From: Mageeibacillus sp.
GTDB lineage: Bacteria; Bacillota; Clostridia; Saccharofermentanales; Saccharofermentanaceae
DNA: 64,000 nt
Reading direction: 5' to 3'
Assembly (NCBI GenBank): GCA_022484595.1
Contig: JAKVLB010000008.1
Coordinates: forward strand, 44,187 to 108,186
Part shown: piece by piece, positions 44,100 to 53,264 of the stretch
How positions within the stretch are numbered: position 1 is the stretch's first letter
How the letters are laid out: every line of letters begins with the position of its first letter
The notes under the pieces: generated by a model
Told to the model about the DNA's origin: nothing
The model's database searches: none
What the model saw: only the letters and a program-made list of their open reading frames with translations
Translations under genes and position numbers: made by a program

Positions 44100-45550
44100 A
44101 TGCGTACAAGCTCGTCGCCCAAAGTTCTGATATCCTCGGGTCCCAGAATCAATATTATGTCTCCCGGACATACAAGCTCGTCAATTCTTCCGCGAAGTTG
44201 TTTTCTGTCATCGAAAAACTCCGCATCACCGCCAAGCTCATTCATTCTGACGGCTATATCCCGGCTCGATATCTCGTGGTTATTTATCTCACGATCGGAA
44301 AAAATCTCAGCAAACAGAACCTTCCTGCACGGCAGCAGACTCGATACGTAGTCATCGAAAAGGAGCTTCGTGCGGCTGAACGTCAGCGGCTGGAAAACGA
44401 CAAGTATATTGTTGTGCGGTATATTCTCCGCCGCCTCGATGGTAGCTCTCGCAGCGGTCGGATGGTGAGCATAATCTACGACCACCAGTGCATCCCTGTA
44501 TCTGCCCTTGATGGTAAAGCGTCCGTCCGCTCCTCCGAACTCCGAAAGTGCCTTTATGATGCTTGCCGGAGACGCCCCGTTTACAAAAGATGCCGCAGCG
44601 CTTGTCAAAGCATTGCTGATATTATGCGTGCCCGGAATCTTGAGAGAGCATCTTCCAAAATCTTCACCGTGATAAACAATGTTAAAGCTTGGCAGTCCTT
44701 GCGAAAACTCAATGCCGTCGGCAATAAAGTCTGCTTCCCTGCCGGTAATCTCGCACGGTTCATGATCAGTTGCGCATGTGATAATACGTGGGAATGCGCG
44801 TCCTTTGGCCTCAAATTCGATCCTGGCTTCCCTGACAGATTTTGCCGTATTCCCGTCATGGCCGGTGACAACAATATTGCCAGTGTCAGTGCAAAGCTGC
44901 ATAAAACCGGCAAAAACATCAATAACGTCCTGGATTGTCGGATAACAGTCAACATGATCGTGATCGATATTGGTAATTACCGCAGTCGTTGAAGAAAAAT
45001 TCAGAAAAGATCTGTTGAACTCGCAAGCCTCGGAAATCAGCAGATTCCGGTTTCCGCCCGCTCTCACTGTACCTCCGAACGCTTCAAGCTCTGCACCGAG
45101 ATGGACTGTCGGATCAAGTCCTTCATCAATCATTATCATGGAAATCATTGACGTTGTTGTGGTTTTCCCATGTGTTCCAGATATGTTAATTACATTCTTA
45201 TAGGTTCTCGTAAATGCGCCAAGAAACTCAGCGCGGTCGAAGATCTGAAGCCCCAGGCGCTCTGCCGCCATAACTTCCTCATTATGCGGCAGAATCGCAG
45301 CCGTCTTTATCAGATAATCTGGCTTGAATTCTTCGATGTTTGAAGCCACCTGGCTGTCAAACACTTTGATTCCATGCAAAGACAGCTCCCTCGTTCTGTC
45401 AGAAGGATGGCTGTCTGACCCTGCTACAATGAAGCCCGCATTCTCCGCAAGTCTCGCAAGACCGCACATCGATATGCCGCCGATGCCGATAAAGTATAAT
45501 TTTGATCCGTTCTTCAGATCTTCCAGTGTAAATTTTTTTGAATCAGTCAT
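44096..45550 (-). CDS. murC: UDP-N-acetylmuramate:L-alanine ligase
   Basis: A 484-residue cytoplasmic ligase that adds the first amino acid of the peptidoglycan stem. F-I-G-I-G-G-I-S-M-C-G-L-A is the UDP-MurNAc-binding Rossmann loop, S-G-T-H-G-K-T-T-T-T is the ATP loop and D-Y-A-H-H-P-T-A is the third-domain signature of MurC. The ATG at 45550 has AAGGAAG 8 bases upstream. The downstream membrane protein overlaps by 4 bases. Confidence 0.96.
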   Translation of the reverse strand: MTDSKKFTLEDLKNGSKLYFIGIGGISMCGLARLAENAGFIVAGSDSHPSDRTRELSLHGIKVFDSQVASNIEEFKPDYLIKTAAILPHNEEVMAAERLGLQIFDRAEFLGAFTRTYKNVINISGTHGKTTTTSMISMIMIDEGLDPTVHLGAELEAFGGTVRAGGNRNLLISEACEFNRSFLNFSSTTAVITNIDHDHVDCYPTIQDVIDVFAGFMQLCTDTGNIVVTGHDGNTAKSVREARIEFEAKGRAFPRIITCATDHEPCEITGREADFIADGIEFSQGLPSFNIVYHGEDFGRCSLKIPGTHNISNALTSAAASFVNGASPASIIKALSEFGGADGRFTIKGRYRDALVVVDYAHHPTAARATIEAAENIPHNNILVVFQPLTFSRTKLLFDDYVSSLLPCRKVLFAEIFSDREINNHEISSRDIAVRMNELGGDAEFFDDRKQLRGRIDELVCPGDIILILGPEDIRTLGDELVRI

Positions 45551-45590
45551 TATGAACACTTCCTTTTAAAGTCTGCTATATGATAGCATT

Positions 45591-46076
45591 TCATTCACGC
45601 ATCGTAAAATCTCCCACTGTCGCCCCGGTGAAAGCCACAAGGTCAGAGGCTTTAAGCCTTACCTGCATCCCGCGGACGCCGCCTGACACGCACACCTGAT
45701 CGACAAGTTCAATCATCTCATCTATAAAAGTGCGAAACTGTTTTTTCATTCCGACAGGTGAACAGCCGCCTCTTACATACCCCGTTACGGCTGTGAGATC
45801 TTTGACATGGATCATTTCGACACTCTTTACGCCGGCCAGCCTGGCTGCCTTCTTAAAATCAACTTCATCGTCTACAGACAGACAGAACACAAGGTACTCG
45901 CCTTTATCCGAACGTGCCACAAGTGTTTTAAACACTTCCTCATAAGGTATCTTGAGATAATCCGCAACATGATGTCCGTCCAGATCATTCTCATCATATT
46001 CATATTCATGACAGGAGTACTCAATCTTTGCCTGTTCAAGAATTCTCATTACATTAGTTTTTTTTACAGCAGCCAT
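45591..46076 (-). CDS. ybaK: YbaK/EbsC-type Cys-tRNA(Pro) deacylase
   Basis: A 161-residue editing protein that hydrolyses Cys mischarged on tRNA-Pro. The conserved lysine in Y-E-E-V-F-K-T-L-V-A-R-S-D and the G-G-C-S-P-V-G-M-K-K loop identify the YbaK branch. It runs 40 bases upstream of murC in the same direction and is divergent from the VOC gene. Confidence 0.93.
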   Translation of the reverse strand: MAAVKKTNVMRILEQAKIEYSCHEYEYDENDLDGHHVADYLKIPYEEVFKTLVARSDKGEYLVFCLSVDDEVDFKKAARLAGVKSVEMIHVKDLTAVTGYVRGGCSPVGMKKQFRTFIDEMIELVDQVCVSGGVRGMQVRLKASDLVAFTGATVGDFTMRE

Positions 46077-46156
46077 CTAAAACACCTCGTAATTATGCTT
46101 CTGATATAATATGATAAATTTTGCGTTTATTGTAATTTATTTGAGCGAGGTGTCAA

Positions 46157-47029
46157 ATGCTTACCGGTGATTATCCACAACACGACATGAACATTGTTTT
46201 CGAGATGATATACAGGACAATCGAAGAAGGCGGCACCGATGAACGGTGCGAAGACGAGACAAGGTTCCTGGAACACCTTTTTGCAGGGCTGCCGGCACAG
46301 GCTGTCGAATACGCAATGATGTTCATTCACGGCGAGAAGAATCTTCCGAAAAGCACCGAGGAGATTATGCCATTATATATAAGGCTTATGAATCTTCTGG
46401 AATACCGCGAGAAAATCGAGCTGCTTAGGGATATTCCTCAGAGCATGACCGAAGGAGATGTCTTGAAGCGCAAAGAAGTTATGGATTCCCTTGAAACGCA
46501 CGAAAGATTTTTCGGGAAACCTCTTCTCGGATATAAAATCAGCGACAGCGGCAGCAAGACAGCGGCTCCGGTAAAAGCGGAAGAAGGCAGTGATGACAGC
46601 ACTGACGGCGCTGAAAGCAAGGGACGGCTTCTCCTGATGAATTCACAGGCGGCGATATTTGCATGCAGCGATCCTTTCAGGACCGCTGTCTTCTATGAGA
46701 CTCATCTCGGGTTCAAGGCACAGCATCTTGACGATGAGACAATGCCGCACATAAAGCTCTCTCGCGACAATATTGCCATTATACTTGTCAAAGGCACAGG
46801 CGACACTGTCCGTCCGCTCCGGATGTTCGGGATCAGATACGACATGTATATTTACTGCTCTGAACCTTTTCTGCTCTACAATGAACTCCGGTCCTATAAC
46901 GTAAAAATCATCGAGGAACTGCCGGATGCCGAACATACCAAAGGCCTGAGGGTAAACCGTCAGTTCGTTTTTGAGGATATCGACAAGCGGCACATCTGCG
47001 TTTCGCAGCTGATAGAGAACATACAATAA
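46157..47029 (+). CDS. Two-domain protein: helical N-terminus plus VOC (glyoxalase-like) domain
   Basis: A 290-residue protein with GAGGTG before the ATG. Residues 1-125 are helical and acidic (D-Y-P-Q-H-D-M-N-I-V-F-E-M-I-Y, L-P-A-Q-A-V-E-Y-A-M-M-F) and match no family I know. A short Ser/Asp-rich linker follows. Residues about 160-288 have the beta-alpha-beta-beta-beta pattern of vicinal oxygen chelate proteins (F-A-C-S-D-P-F-R-T-A-V-F-Y-E-T-H-L-G-F, then R-Q-F-V-F-E-D-I-D-K-R-H-I). Only one VOC half is present, so a dimer is expected. It is one of few plus-strand genes here and stands alone. Function unknown. Confidence 0.7.
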   Translation: MLTGDYPQHDMNIVFEMIYRTIEEGGTDERCEDETRFLEHLFAGLPAQAVEYAMMFIHGEKNLPKSTEEIMPLYIRLMNLLEYREKIELLRDIPQSMTEGDVLKRKEVMDSLETHERFFGKPLLGYKISDSGSKTAAPVKAEEGSDDSTDGAESKGRLLLMNSQAAIFACSDPFRTAVFYETHLGFKAQHLDDETMPHIKLSRDNIAIILVKGTGDTVRPLRMFGIRYDMYIYCSEPFLLYNELRSYNVKIIEELPDAEHTKGLRVNRQFVFEDIDKRHICVSQLIENIQ

Positions 47030-47073
47030 AGCTGATCGTGATTAACACAACCGCCTTGTGTCACTGCTCCCGG

Positions 47074-47274
47074 TTACCGGCCGGCGACTGACATTGTCGC
47101 CTTCTCAACTGTTTCTCTTGAAGCCGTCATTATGTGACCGCAGCCGCAGCACTTGAGTCTGATGTCTGCACCCGCAGAAAGTATCTCCCATGTGTCAAAG
47201 CCGCACGGATGTTTCTTCTTCATCGTGACGATATCTCCGGTCTCATACTTAAACCTGTAGAATTTACCCGGCAT
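47074..47274 (-). CDS. DUF951 small zinc-ribbon-like protein
   Basis: A 66-residue protein. The pattern G-D-I-V-T-M-K-K-K-H-P-C-G-F-D-T-W-E-I-L-S-A-G-A-D-I with C-C-G-C-G-H-I near the end is that of DUF951, a widespread Firmicutes protein of unknown role (possible nucleic-acid or ribosome binding). Start at ATG 47274, overlapping the end of prmC by 11 bases. Confidence 0.9.
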   Translation of the reverse strand: MPGKFYRFKYETGDIVTMKKKHPCGFDTWEILSAGADIRLKCCGCGHIMTASRETVEKATMSVAGR

Positions 47275-48133
47275 TCTTCCTCCCGAACGTAACCCTTTCG
47301 TTTCCGCCATAATCCTTAACTGTTACAACATCAGTAAAGCCGCTGGCTTTGCATAGTTCACGGACATCACTTCCCTGATGATATCCATGTTCCGTCATCA
47401 CCGCTCCTCCTTTTCGAAGCGAATCAAACGCCTTATCAAAAATCCGGCCGTAAAAATCCAGTCCGTCAATGCCGCCGAACAGAGCAAGTTCGGGCTCATA
47501 GTCGCGAACTTCCCTGTCGAGACTTTCCATCTCTTTACCGGTAATGTAAGGCGGGTTGGAAACAATAAGATCAAGAGAATCGCGCATCAGTCCGTCAGAC
47601 AGGATGTCATGTCTCAGGATGCGAGGCACAAAGCCTTTAACGCACTGTGTCTTCGCATTCTGCTCAGATATGTCAAGCGCAATGTCAGAGATGTCGGTCA
47701 GCAATGCCGATACGTCTGTTCCTGCTCTGACAAGTGCGTTCCCGATTGATATTCCCACACATCCGGTTCCTGTACAGATATCGGCATAATCAATGTGGGA
47801 AGGTACATTCTCCGGCGGTGCGATACTCGCTATATCACCGAAACAATCTACAGACGCTCCGCAGAATCTGATGGCACATTCAACAAGAATCTCTGTATCG
47901 GCGCGCGGGATAAGCACACCCTGCGCGACTTTATAGTCTTCACGATAAAAATGTCTGTGCCCTAATATCAGCGCTAGAGGCTTCCCTTTGGCGCGTTCTT
48001 CAGCAGCGCAGGCAAGTCTTTCTCCGGAAAGCTCCTCACACAGAATCCTGGCATCAAGCTCTGACTCATCGTCGCCGGACGCTTCCAGATACACGGCAAT
48101 CTCTTTGGATTTACCAGATATCATCTTCGGCAT
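47264..48133 (-). CDS. prmC: Release factor glutamine methyltransferase PrmC
   Basis: A 289-residue class I SAM methyltransferase that methylates the GGQ glutamine of release factors. The SAM loop I-C-T-G-T-G-C-V-G-I and the catalytic S-N-P-P-Y-I are present, with V-L-I-P-R-A-D-T-E in front. The N-terminal helical domain that binds the release factor is about 20 residues shorter than usual between L-D-A-R-I-L and K-P-L-A-L-I-L-G. Start at ATG 48133 (48124 possible); both overlap the end of the DUF1385 gene and neither has a good ribosome binding site. prfA, the usual partner, is absent from the window. Confidence 0.9.
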   Translation of the reverse strand: MPKMISGKSKEIAVYLEASGDDESELDARILCEELSGERLACAAEERAKGKPLALILGHRHFYREDYKVAQGVLIPRADTEILVECAIRFCGASVDCFGDIASIAPPENVPSHIDYADICTGTGCVGISIGNALVRAGTDVSALLTDISDIALDISEQNAKTQCVKGFVPRILRHDILSDGLMRDSLDLIVSNPPYITGKEMESLDREVRDYEPELALFGGIDGLDFYGRIFDKAFDSLRKGGAVMTEHGYHQGSDVRELCKASGFTDVVTVKDYGGNERVTFGRKNAG

Positions 48134-49229
48134 TCTCAGGAATAACTGCCTGCATCGATGCAATTGCAACTTCGACAATAGGTCCGTCCGGCTCTGCCGT
48201 TGTAAATCTCTGGAGCCAAAGTCCCGGAGCAGCCAATGCTCTTATGAACGGATTCTTATCGTGTCTTCCGATGAAACGCAGAAATTCAAAGGATATTCCG
48301 CATATGAAAGGAATTCCGATGAGCCTCACCAGCAGATTCACCAGCATACTCGAAGTGCCGGTAAAAACGCCGATAATCGTATAGATTACAATCGATAAAG
48401 CGAGAACAATAAACATAAACGCAGTTCCGCAGCGCGGATGAAACCTCGGATACTTGAGAACATTCTCTACTGTAAGGCTTTCCCCGGCCTCATAGCAGGC
48501 AATTGTCTTATGCTCGGCTCCGTGATATCTCCACACGCGTTTTACATCCGGAAGTTTTGACGCATTGATCAGGTAAATCAGGAAAAAAAGCATTCTCAGT
48601 ATTCCTTCTACAATATTGAGCGCAACAGCCATCCATGTCCTTTCCATATATCTGTCTGGAATAAACTTTGCCCCAAGATCAACAATGAGTCTCGGAAGAA
48701 GAATAAACAGTCCTACAGAAAGAAGAATTCCGAGAACCGCCGACAGTGTTATGACAAGGTTATAATGTCTTGAAAGAAAATCATCGAGACGTGATCCTGA
48801 CTTGCTGTTACTGGCTTCACCGTTTGTATCATCTGTCCGCGCGTCTGACTTACCGGAGTTCTTCTCTTCTTCGGGACGGCCTTCTTCCGAAATATCTGCT
48901 GACTTCATAAGCGCACCTGTTCCGGTAACAAGCATCTTGTAGAAGCGTATGCAGCCTCTTATAAACGGAACCGTCTCGAAAAACGATACATGTTCACTCT
49001 GCTTTATCTCATCTACCTGAATTGTTCCGTCACCTTTTCGAACCGCCATACAGGTGCGTTTGGGTCCAACCATCATCACACCTTCAATAAGTGCCTGACC
49101 GCCTATCGTTGTCTTCTTGACGGCACTCCTGACTTTTGACTCTGATTTCTGATCAACTGTGCTGCCGCTGACGGATTCAAGTTCGCCGGCACCGGCTTTG
49201 TTTAAATCTTCTGCTGATATCTTATCCAT
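48111..49229 (-). CDS. DUF1385 membrane protein
   Basis: A 372-residue membrane protein. The N-terminal signature T-I-G-G-Q-A-L-I-E-G-V-M-M-V-G-P and the central W-R-Y-H-G-A-E-H-K-T-I-A-C-Y-E with H-P-R-C-G-T-A-F identify DUF1385, a Firmicutes family of unknown function that is usually encoded between rpmE and prmC/prfA. The conserved His, Glu and Cys residues suggest metal binding. Several transmembrane helices lie in the second half, and a charged, Ser/Glu-rich insertion occurs near residues 110-150. Confidence 0.92.
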   Translation of the reverse strand: MDKISAEDLNKAGAGELESVSGSTVDQKSESKVRSAVKKTTIGGQALIEGVMMVGPKRTCMAVRKGDGTIQVDEIKQSEHVSFFETVPFIRGCIRFYKMLVTGTGALMKSADISEEGRPEEEKNSGKSDARTDDTNGEASNSKSGSRLDDFLSRHYNLVITLSAVLGILLSVGLFILLPRLIVDLGAKFIPDRYMERTWMAVALNIVEGILRMLFFLIYLINASKLPDVKRVWRYHGAEHKTIACYEAGESLTVENVLKYPRFHPRCGTAFMFIVLALSIVIYTIIGVFTGTSSMLVNLLVRLIGIPFICGISFEFLRFIGRHDKNPFIRALAAPGLWLQRFTTAEPDGPIVEVAIASMQAVIPENAEDDIW

Positions 49230-49350
49230 ACGTACTCCTCATTTGAACATAATAAACCATTTAAGCAGATTATATCATTATAAACGCGTTATGTTATTAC
49301 AGTCTGATGTAATCCGATGGGGTTTCCGCAGTTGCTTCGTACAGAAATGA

Positions 49351-49382
49351 AAAAATAAAAACCGTACCATCAAGGTACGGTT
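49351..49382 (-). terminator. Intrinsic terminator after rpmE
   Basis: On the minus strand aaccgtacc pairs with ggtacggtt around a 5-base loop, followed by TTTATTTTTT. It is 33 bases after the rpmE stop. Confidence 0.92.
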
Positions 49383-49415
49383 CCATTGTTCTTACAACAA
49401 GAATGACAGATGCAA

Positions 49416-49619
49416 TTAAGCCTTGCTTCCCATTCTCTTCATGAACTTGTCCACACGTCCGCCTACATCAACAAGCTTCTGCTTGCCTGTATAGAAAGGA
49501 TGGCAGCTAGAGCAGATGTCTACTCTCAAATCTTCCTTAGTGGAAAGTGTCTCAAATGTAGCGCCACAAGCGCACTTTACAGTTACAAGCTGTGTCTTAG
49601 GATGAATATCAGCCTTCAT
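49416..49619 (-). CDS. rpmE: 50S ribosomal protein L31 (zinc-binding form)
   Basis: A 67-residue L31. The cysteines in V-K-C-A-C-G and [10 protein letters not shown] form the zinc site, so this is the C+ form used when zinc is plentiful. The ATG at 49619 lies 7 bases after GAGGTG; a GTG three codons upstream overlaps that site. It has its own promoter at the end of rho and its own terminator. Confidence 0.96.
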   Translation of the reverse strand: MKADIHPKTQLVTVKCACGATFETLSTKEDLRVDICSSCHPFYTGKQKLVDVGGRVDKFMKRMGSKA

Positions 49620-49690
49620 ATCTTTCACCTCTCATCAAAGATATGGCGCGTAGCATTACGTATGCCATACCGGATTTATTTAGCCTTGCT

Positions 49691-49719
49691 ATCTTACTTT
49701 ATCGAACGGGTTATGTCAA
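49691..49719 (-). promoter_or_regulatory. rpmE promoter
   Basis: Minus-strand -35 TTGACA (perfect, 49714-49719), 17-base spacer, -10 TAAGAT (49691-49696). The -35 overlaps the stop codon of rho. Confidence 0.82.
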
Positions 49720-51758
49720 TCAGTAGCAAATGATTTTTTTACCGAAAGAATAAACGACCTGTTGTTCGGCGTCTTTGTCATAAAGTTGATGACTGCATTA
49801 GTCGCCGTAATCGTATCAGCCTCGGCAATTCTTCTTCTTATGAGCCATACGGCATCAAGTTCTTCGGGTGTCAGGAGAAGCTCTTCTCTTCTTGTTCCGG
49901 ATCTGTCTACAGCAATTGCCGGGAATACTCTTCTGTCTGCAAGCTTTCTGTCAAGGGTAACTTCCATATTGCCCGTTCCCTTGAACTCCTCGAAAATGAC
50001 CTCATCCATCCTCGAACCCGTCTCAACAAGAGCTGTTGCAAGAATTGTAAGACTCCCTCCGTGCTCAATGTTCCTTGCGGCTCCGAAGAATCTCTTAGGT
50101 CCATACAATGAGCCCGGGTCGAGACCTCCGGAAAGTGTTCTTCCTGTAGGATTGATCGTCAGGTTATAGGCTCTTGCAAGTCTTGTCATGGAATCCAGAA
50201 GTATTACAACATCTTTGCCGAGTTCAACAAGCCTCATCGCTCTCTCAAGAACAAGTTCAGTAACTCTCACATGGTTTTCGGGACGCTTATCAAAAGTCGA
50301 GTAGACAACTTCGCCTTTTATATTGCGCTGCATATCGGTTACTTCCTCAGGACGCTCGTCAATCAGAAGAACAATAAGCTCACATCCCGGATTATTTGTT
50401 GTAATTGAATTTGCAACCTTCTGAAGAAGAATTGTCTTTCCTGCCTTAGGCGGAGATACAATCATACCTCTCTGGCCTTTGCCGATCGGCGAAAAGAGAT
50501 CGATAATTCTGGAAGATATATCTTCCCGTGCAGTCTCAAGCGTAAGTCTCTCATCCGGATATATCGCAGTCAGGTTCTCAAACTTGGGACGACGTCTTAT
50601 ATTCTCATAATTATTGTCTTCTATCGCAATAATTCCGTTGACTTCAACAATTCGTTTAAGCGGGGCATACTTCTCTTTTCCGCGCTTTGGCATAGTAACG
50701 CCTTTGATGAAATCACCTCGGCGAAGACCCATTCTCTTGATTATCTGTCCGGGAACATAAGCATCGTCGTCACCGGGAAGATAATTGCTTCTGTGGATAA
50801 ATCCGCAGAAATCATTCTTGTTGCTGTCAGGATTTCCTATTGAGAGAACACCTTCAATAGGTATCTCAACCGGCGCCGGTGCGGCAACCTCTTCAGCATC
50901 TGAAACAATCTCACTTGCAATATCAGTGTCAGGTATCTGTTCCGGTTCTTCATCTTCAACAGGCCTTACGTCCTGTCCGGGACCGAATGACAGCTTTCTC
51001 TTTCTTGTACGCAGTCCGCGTCTGTCTGCATTATGCATTGCGTCCGGTGTTTTTGAATCCTGGGATGCATGTGATTCTTTTCTTATAGCCAGCTGTTCAT
51101 CAGACACACTGTCCGTACCATTGCCCATATCTGAAGAAACAGTCACAGCACCCTGACTGACTTCACCGGAAGCAGTGTTCTTATCTGAAATATGTCTTCT
51201 GTGAACAGCACCGTTCCCGGACTTAGCTGTTCGCTCCGTCTTACTGTATTTCTGTTCTGACGGCGAAGATTTATGCTCCTTTGCATCAGAAGTTTTCTTA
51301 ATACCATAAGTCTCATCTTCTGAAGCTTTGGCTTCCTCTGACGGAGTATTGTCAACAGTCCAGTCAGGAATCAGCAGATCTTTGGGTTTTTCCTCGCTGT
51401 CAGCCTTAACCTTAGGTTTTCTGCCGCGCTTTTTGGGAATTTTGACTTCAGGAGCCGCGGCCGAAGAATCGGAATCACCGTCATTGGCCTTATCAGCGGA
51501 CAAAGCAATTACTTCTTCAGCGGTCTTCTCTTCAGCAGGTTTTACAGCCTTAGGCTTTCTTCCGCGCTTCTTGGGAGCCGGTACTTCAGCTGTTGACAAA
51601 GCAGACCTTTCAGCCGCATCGGTATTGCCCGAAATCGCAGAAATTAATTCTTCACGTGTCTTGGATTGAGCCTGCTCCGGTGTAAAATCACCGAAAGCAA
51701 CAGCAATCTGGATGAGATCGGCATCGGATTTTGATGCCAGATTTTCTAGTTCACTCAT
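49716..51758 (-). CDS. rho: Transcription termination factor Rho with long disordered insert
   Basis: A 680-residue Rho, about 260 longer than the usual 420. Residues 1-45 are the N-terminal helix bundle ([13 protein letters not shown]). Residues about 46-300 are a low-complexity, charged insert with two P-K-K-R-G-R-K-P-K motifs (62-70 and 108-116), which resemble AT-hooks, and an R-T-R-K-R-K cluster. The RNA-binding cold-shock fold follows ([13 protein letters not shown]), then the ATPase with [15 protein letters not shown] and the Q/R-loop regions. All catalytic motifs are intact. The insert probably adds RNA or DNA contacts or promotes condensate formation, as reported for some other Rho proteins with inserts. 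Confidence 0.95.
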   Translation of the reverse strand: MSELENLASKSDADLIQIAVAFGDFTPEQAQSKTREELISAISGNTDAAERSALSTAEVPAPKKRGRKPKAVKPAEEKTAEEVIALSADKANDGDSDSSAAAPEVKIPKKRGRKPKVKADSEEKPKDLLIPDWTVDNTPSEEAKASEDETYGIKKTSDAKEHKSSPSEQKYSKTERTAKSGNGAVHRRHISDKNTASGEVSQGAVTVSSDMGNGTDSVSDEQLAIRKESHASQDSKTPDAMHNADRRGLRTRKRKLSFGPGQDVRPVEDEEPEQIPDTDIASEIVSDAEEVAAPAPVEIPIEGVLSIGNPDSNKNDFCGFIHRSNYLPGDDDAYVPGQIIKRMGLRRGDFIKGVTMPKRGKEKYAPLKRIVEVNGIIAIEDNNYENIRRRPKFENLTAIYPDERLTLETAREDISSRIIDLFSPIGKGQRGMIVSPPKAGKTILLQKVANSITTNNPGCELIVLLIDERPEEVTDMQRNIKGEVVYSTFDKRPENHVRVTELVLERAMRLVELGKDVVILLDSMTRLARAYNLTINPTGRTLSGGLDPGSLYGPKRFFGAARNIEHGGSLTILATALVETGSRMDEVIFEEFKGTGNMEVTLDRKLADRRVFPAIAVDRSGTRREELLLTPEELDAVWLIRRRIAEADTITATNAVINFMTKTPNNRSFILSVKKSFATD

Positions 51759-51857
51759 GGATAACCTTTCTTAATAAAAAGTCGAAGCCAGTATCAGATA
51801 CAATCATTGTAATGGAAATCTAAAATATCGACGAATTGCAATAAGCAACCTTGGCGA

Positions 51858-51886
51858 ATTTTAACATTGCACTTTTGCTAAGTCAA
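51858..51886 (-). promoter_or_regulatory. rho promoter
   Basis: Minus-strand -35 TTGACT (51881-51886), 17-base spacer, -10 TAAAAT (51858-51863). This gives a leader of about 90 bases, in which I see no strong structure. Confidence 0.78.
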
Positions 51887-51955
51887 TACGGAAATCAACA
51901 AATCTATAGTATCGGAAAATTTTAAGCTGCAAGTATCAGAGCGACGTCAAAATAA

Positions 51956-51990
51956 ATAGACGCTCATCAATAGTATTGATGAGCGTCTAT
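51956..51990 (-). terminator. Intrinsic terminator after mreB
   Basis: Perfect 15-base stem, arms atagacgctcatcaa and ttgatgagcgtctat with a 5-base loop, followed on the minus strand by TTTATTTT. It starts 50 bases after the mreB stop. Confidence 0.93.
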
Positions 51991-52039
51991 GTTTATACCT
52001 TCTTGTTCCGGACAGTCTGACAAATGTACCGGACCGGAC

Positions 52040-53050
52040 TCAGTTGTCGCTCAGAGCAGCAAACTTATCCATCATATCAAGCGCTTTGCCGGTTCCGATA
52101 ACAACACAGGAAACAGGATCCTGCGCAAGATAAACATCAATACCGATTCTGTTGGAGAGCATATGATCAAGACCGTAAAGCATTGCGCCGCCACCGGTCA
52201 TAACAATGCCTCTCTGCGATATATCGGCCATAAGTTCAGGCGGAGTTCTCTCAAGAACATTATGAACCGCCTCAAATATCTGGGTAATCGGTTCTTCAAG
52301 AGCTTCAAGCATCTCGGTAGATGAAACCGTCACGGTAGAAGGAAGACCTGTTATGATATTTCGTCCCTGCACATCAAGCGTAAGCTCTTCGTCTCTCGGA
52401 TATGCACATCCGATCTCAATCTTGAGTTTCTCGGCAGTCTTCTCACCGATAAGTATGTTGTGTCTCTTTCTGACATGCTTGACGATAGCCTCATCAAATT
52501 TGTCTCCGGCAACCTTAAGCGATGCATCAACAACAGGTTCACAAAGTGATATTACTGAAATATCAGTGGTCCCTCCGCCGATATCTACAACCATTGAACC
52601 GCATGCTTTGGTTATATCAATTCCGGCACCTATTGCAGCGGCAATAGGTTCTCTTATAAGGAAAACATCCTTGGCACCCGCGTGACGGCAGGCATTCTCA
52701 ACAGCCTGCTGTTCAACCGGTGTGATAACCGAAGGAACGCAGACTACAATCGTCGGTTTGAAATAAGAAGCTCTCAGGCCTGTGCAAACGCGTCCGATAA
52801 AAGCCTTAAGCATAACTTCCGTGGCTCTGAAATCAGAAATAACACCTTCACGCAGAGGTCTTATTGCTTCAACAATTCCCGGAGTTCTGCCAAGCATAAG
52901 ACTCGCAGATTCACCGACCGCAAGAACCTTGCCTGATTTACTGTTAATTGCAACAACGGAAGGTTCCTTAAGGACAATACCCTTTCCCCTGATATAAACT
53001 AAAACACTGCTGGTACCGAGATCAATACCAATCTCCATGCCTAAACCCAT
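52040..53050 (-). CDS. mreB: Rod-shape protein MreB/Mbl (bacterial actin)
   Basis: A 336-residue actin-fold ATPase that guides lateral wall synthesis. The phosphate-1 loop G-I-D-L-G-T-S-S-V-L-V, the V-V-D-I-G-G-G-T-T-D-I phosphate-2 loop and the adenosine motif M-T-G-G-G-A-M-L-Y-G are intact. ATG 53050 is preceded by GAGGTG. It is monocistronic, with no mreC or mreD beside it, which is typical of Mbl- or MreBH-like extra copies; which paralogue it is cannot be told from this window. Confidence 0.93.
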   Translation of the reverse strand: MGLGMEIGIDLGTSSVLVYIRGKGIVLKEPSVVAINSKSGKVLAVGESASLMLGRTPGIVEAIRPLREGVISDFRATEVMLKAFIGRVCTGLRASYFKPTIVVCVPSVITPVEQQAVENACRHAGAKDVFLIREPIAAAIGAGIDITKACGSMVVDIGGGTTDISVISLCEPVVDASLKVAGDKFDEAIVKHVRKRHNILIGEKTAEKLKIEIGCAYPRDEELTLDVQGRNIITGLPSTVTVSSTEMLEALEEPITQIFEAVHNVLERTPPELMADISQRGIVMTGGGAMLYGLDHMLSNRIGIDVYLAQDPVSCVVIGTGKALDMMDKFAALSDN

Positions 53051-53264
53051 AATTATTCACCTCTAATATATCGATCAGATGCTTTGCGGCATCCGTAAAT
53101 TCATAATGAAACAAAGTAATTATTACATTCACTCTGACAAAAATCAATCAAAAGAGGTTCAAATAGAGTGACAATCACGTTTCATTTAGGTTTATTGCAG
53201 ATAAGCGATTATAGTGACAGAGTAAATACGTAAGTCACAATCATATTAAGCGATCAACTTCTCA

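Noticed and set aside
53051..53264. Gap between the pilin and mreB examined for small genes or RNA
   Set aside because: No ribosome-bound reading frame, stem or convincing promoter pair was found; it probably holds the mreB promoter (TTGTCA seen, no good -10).
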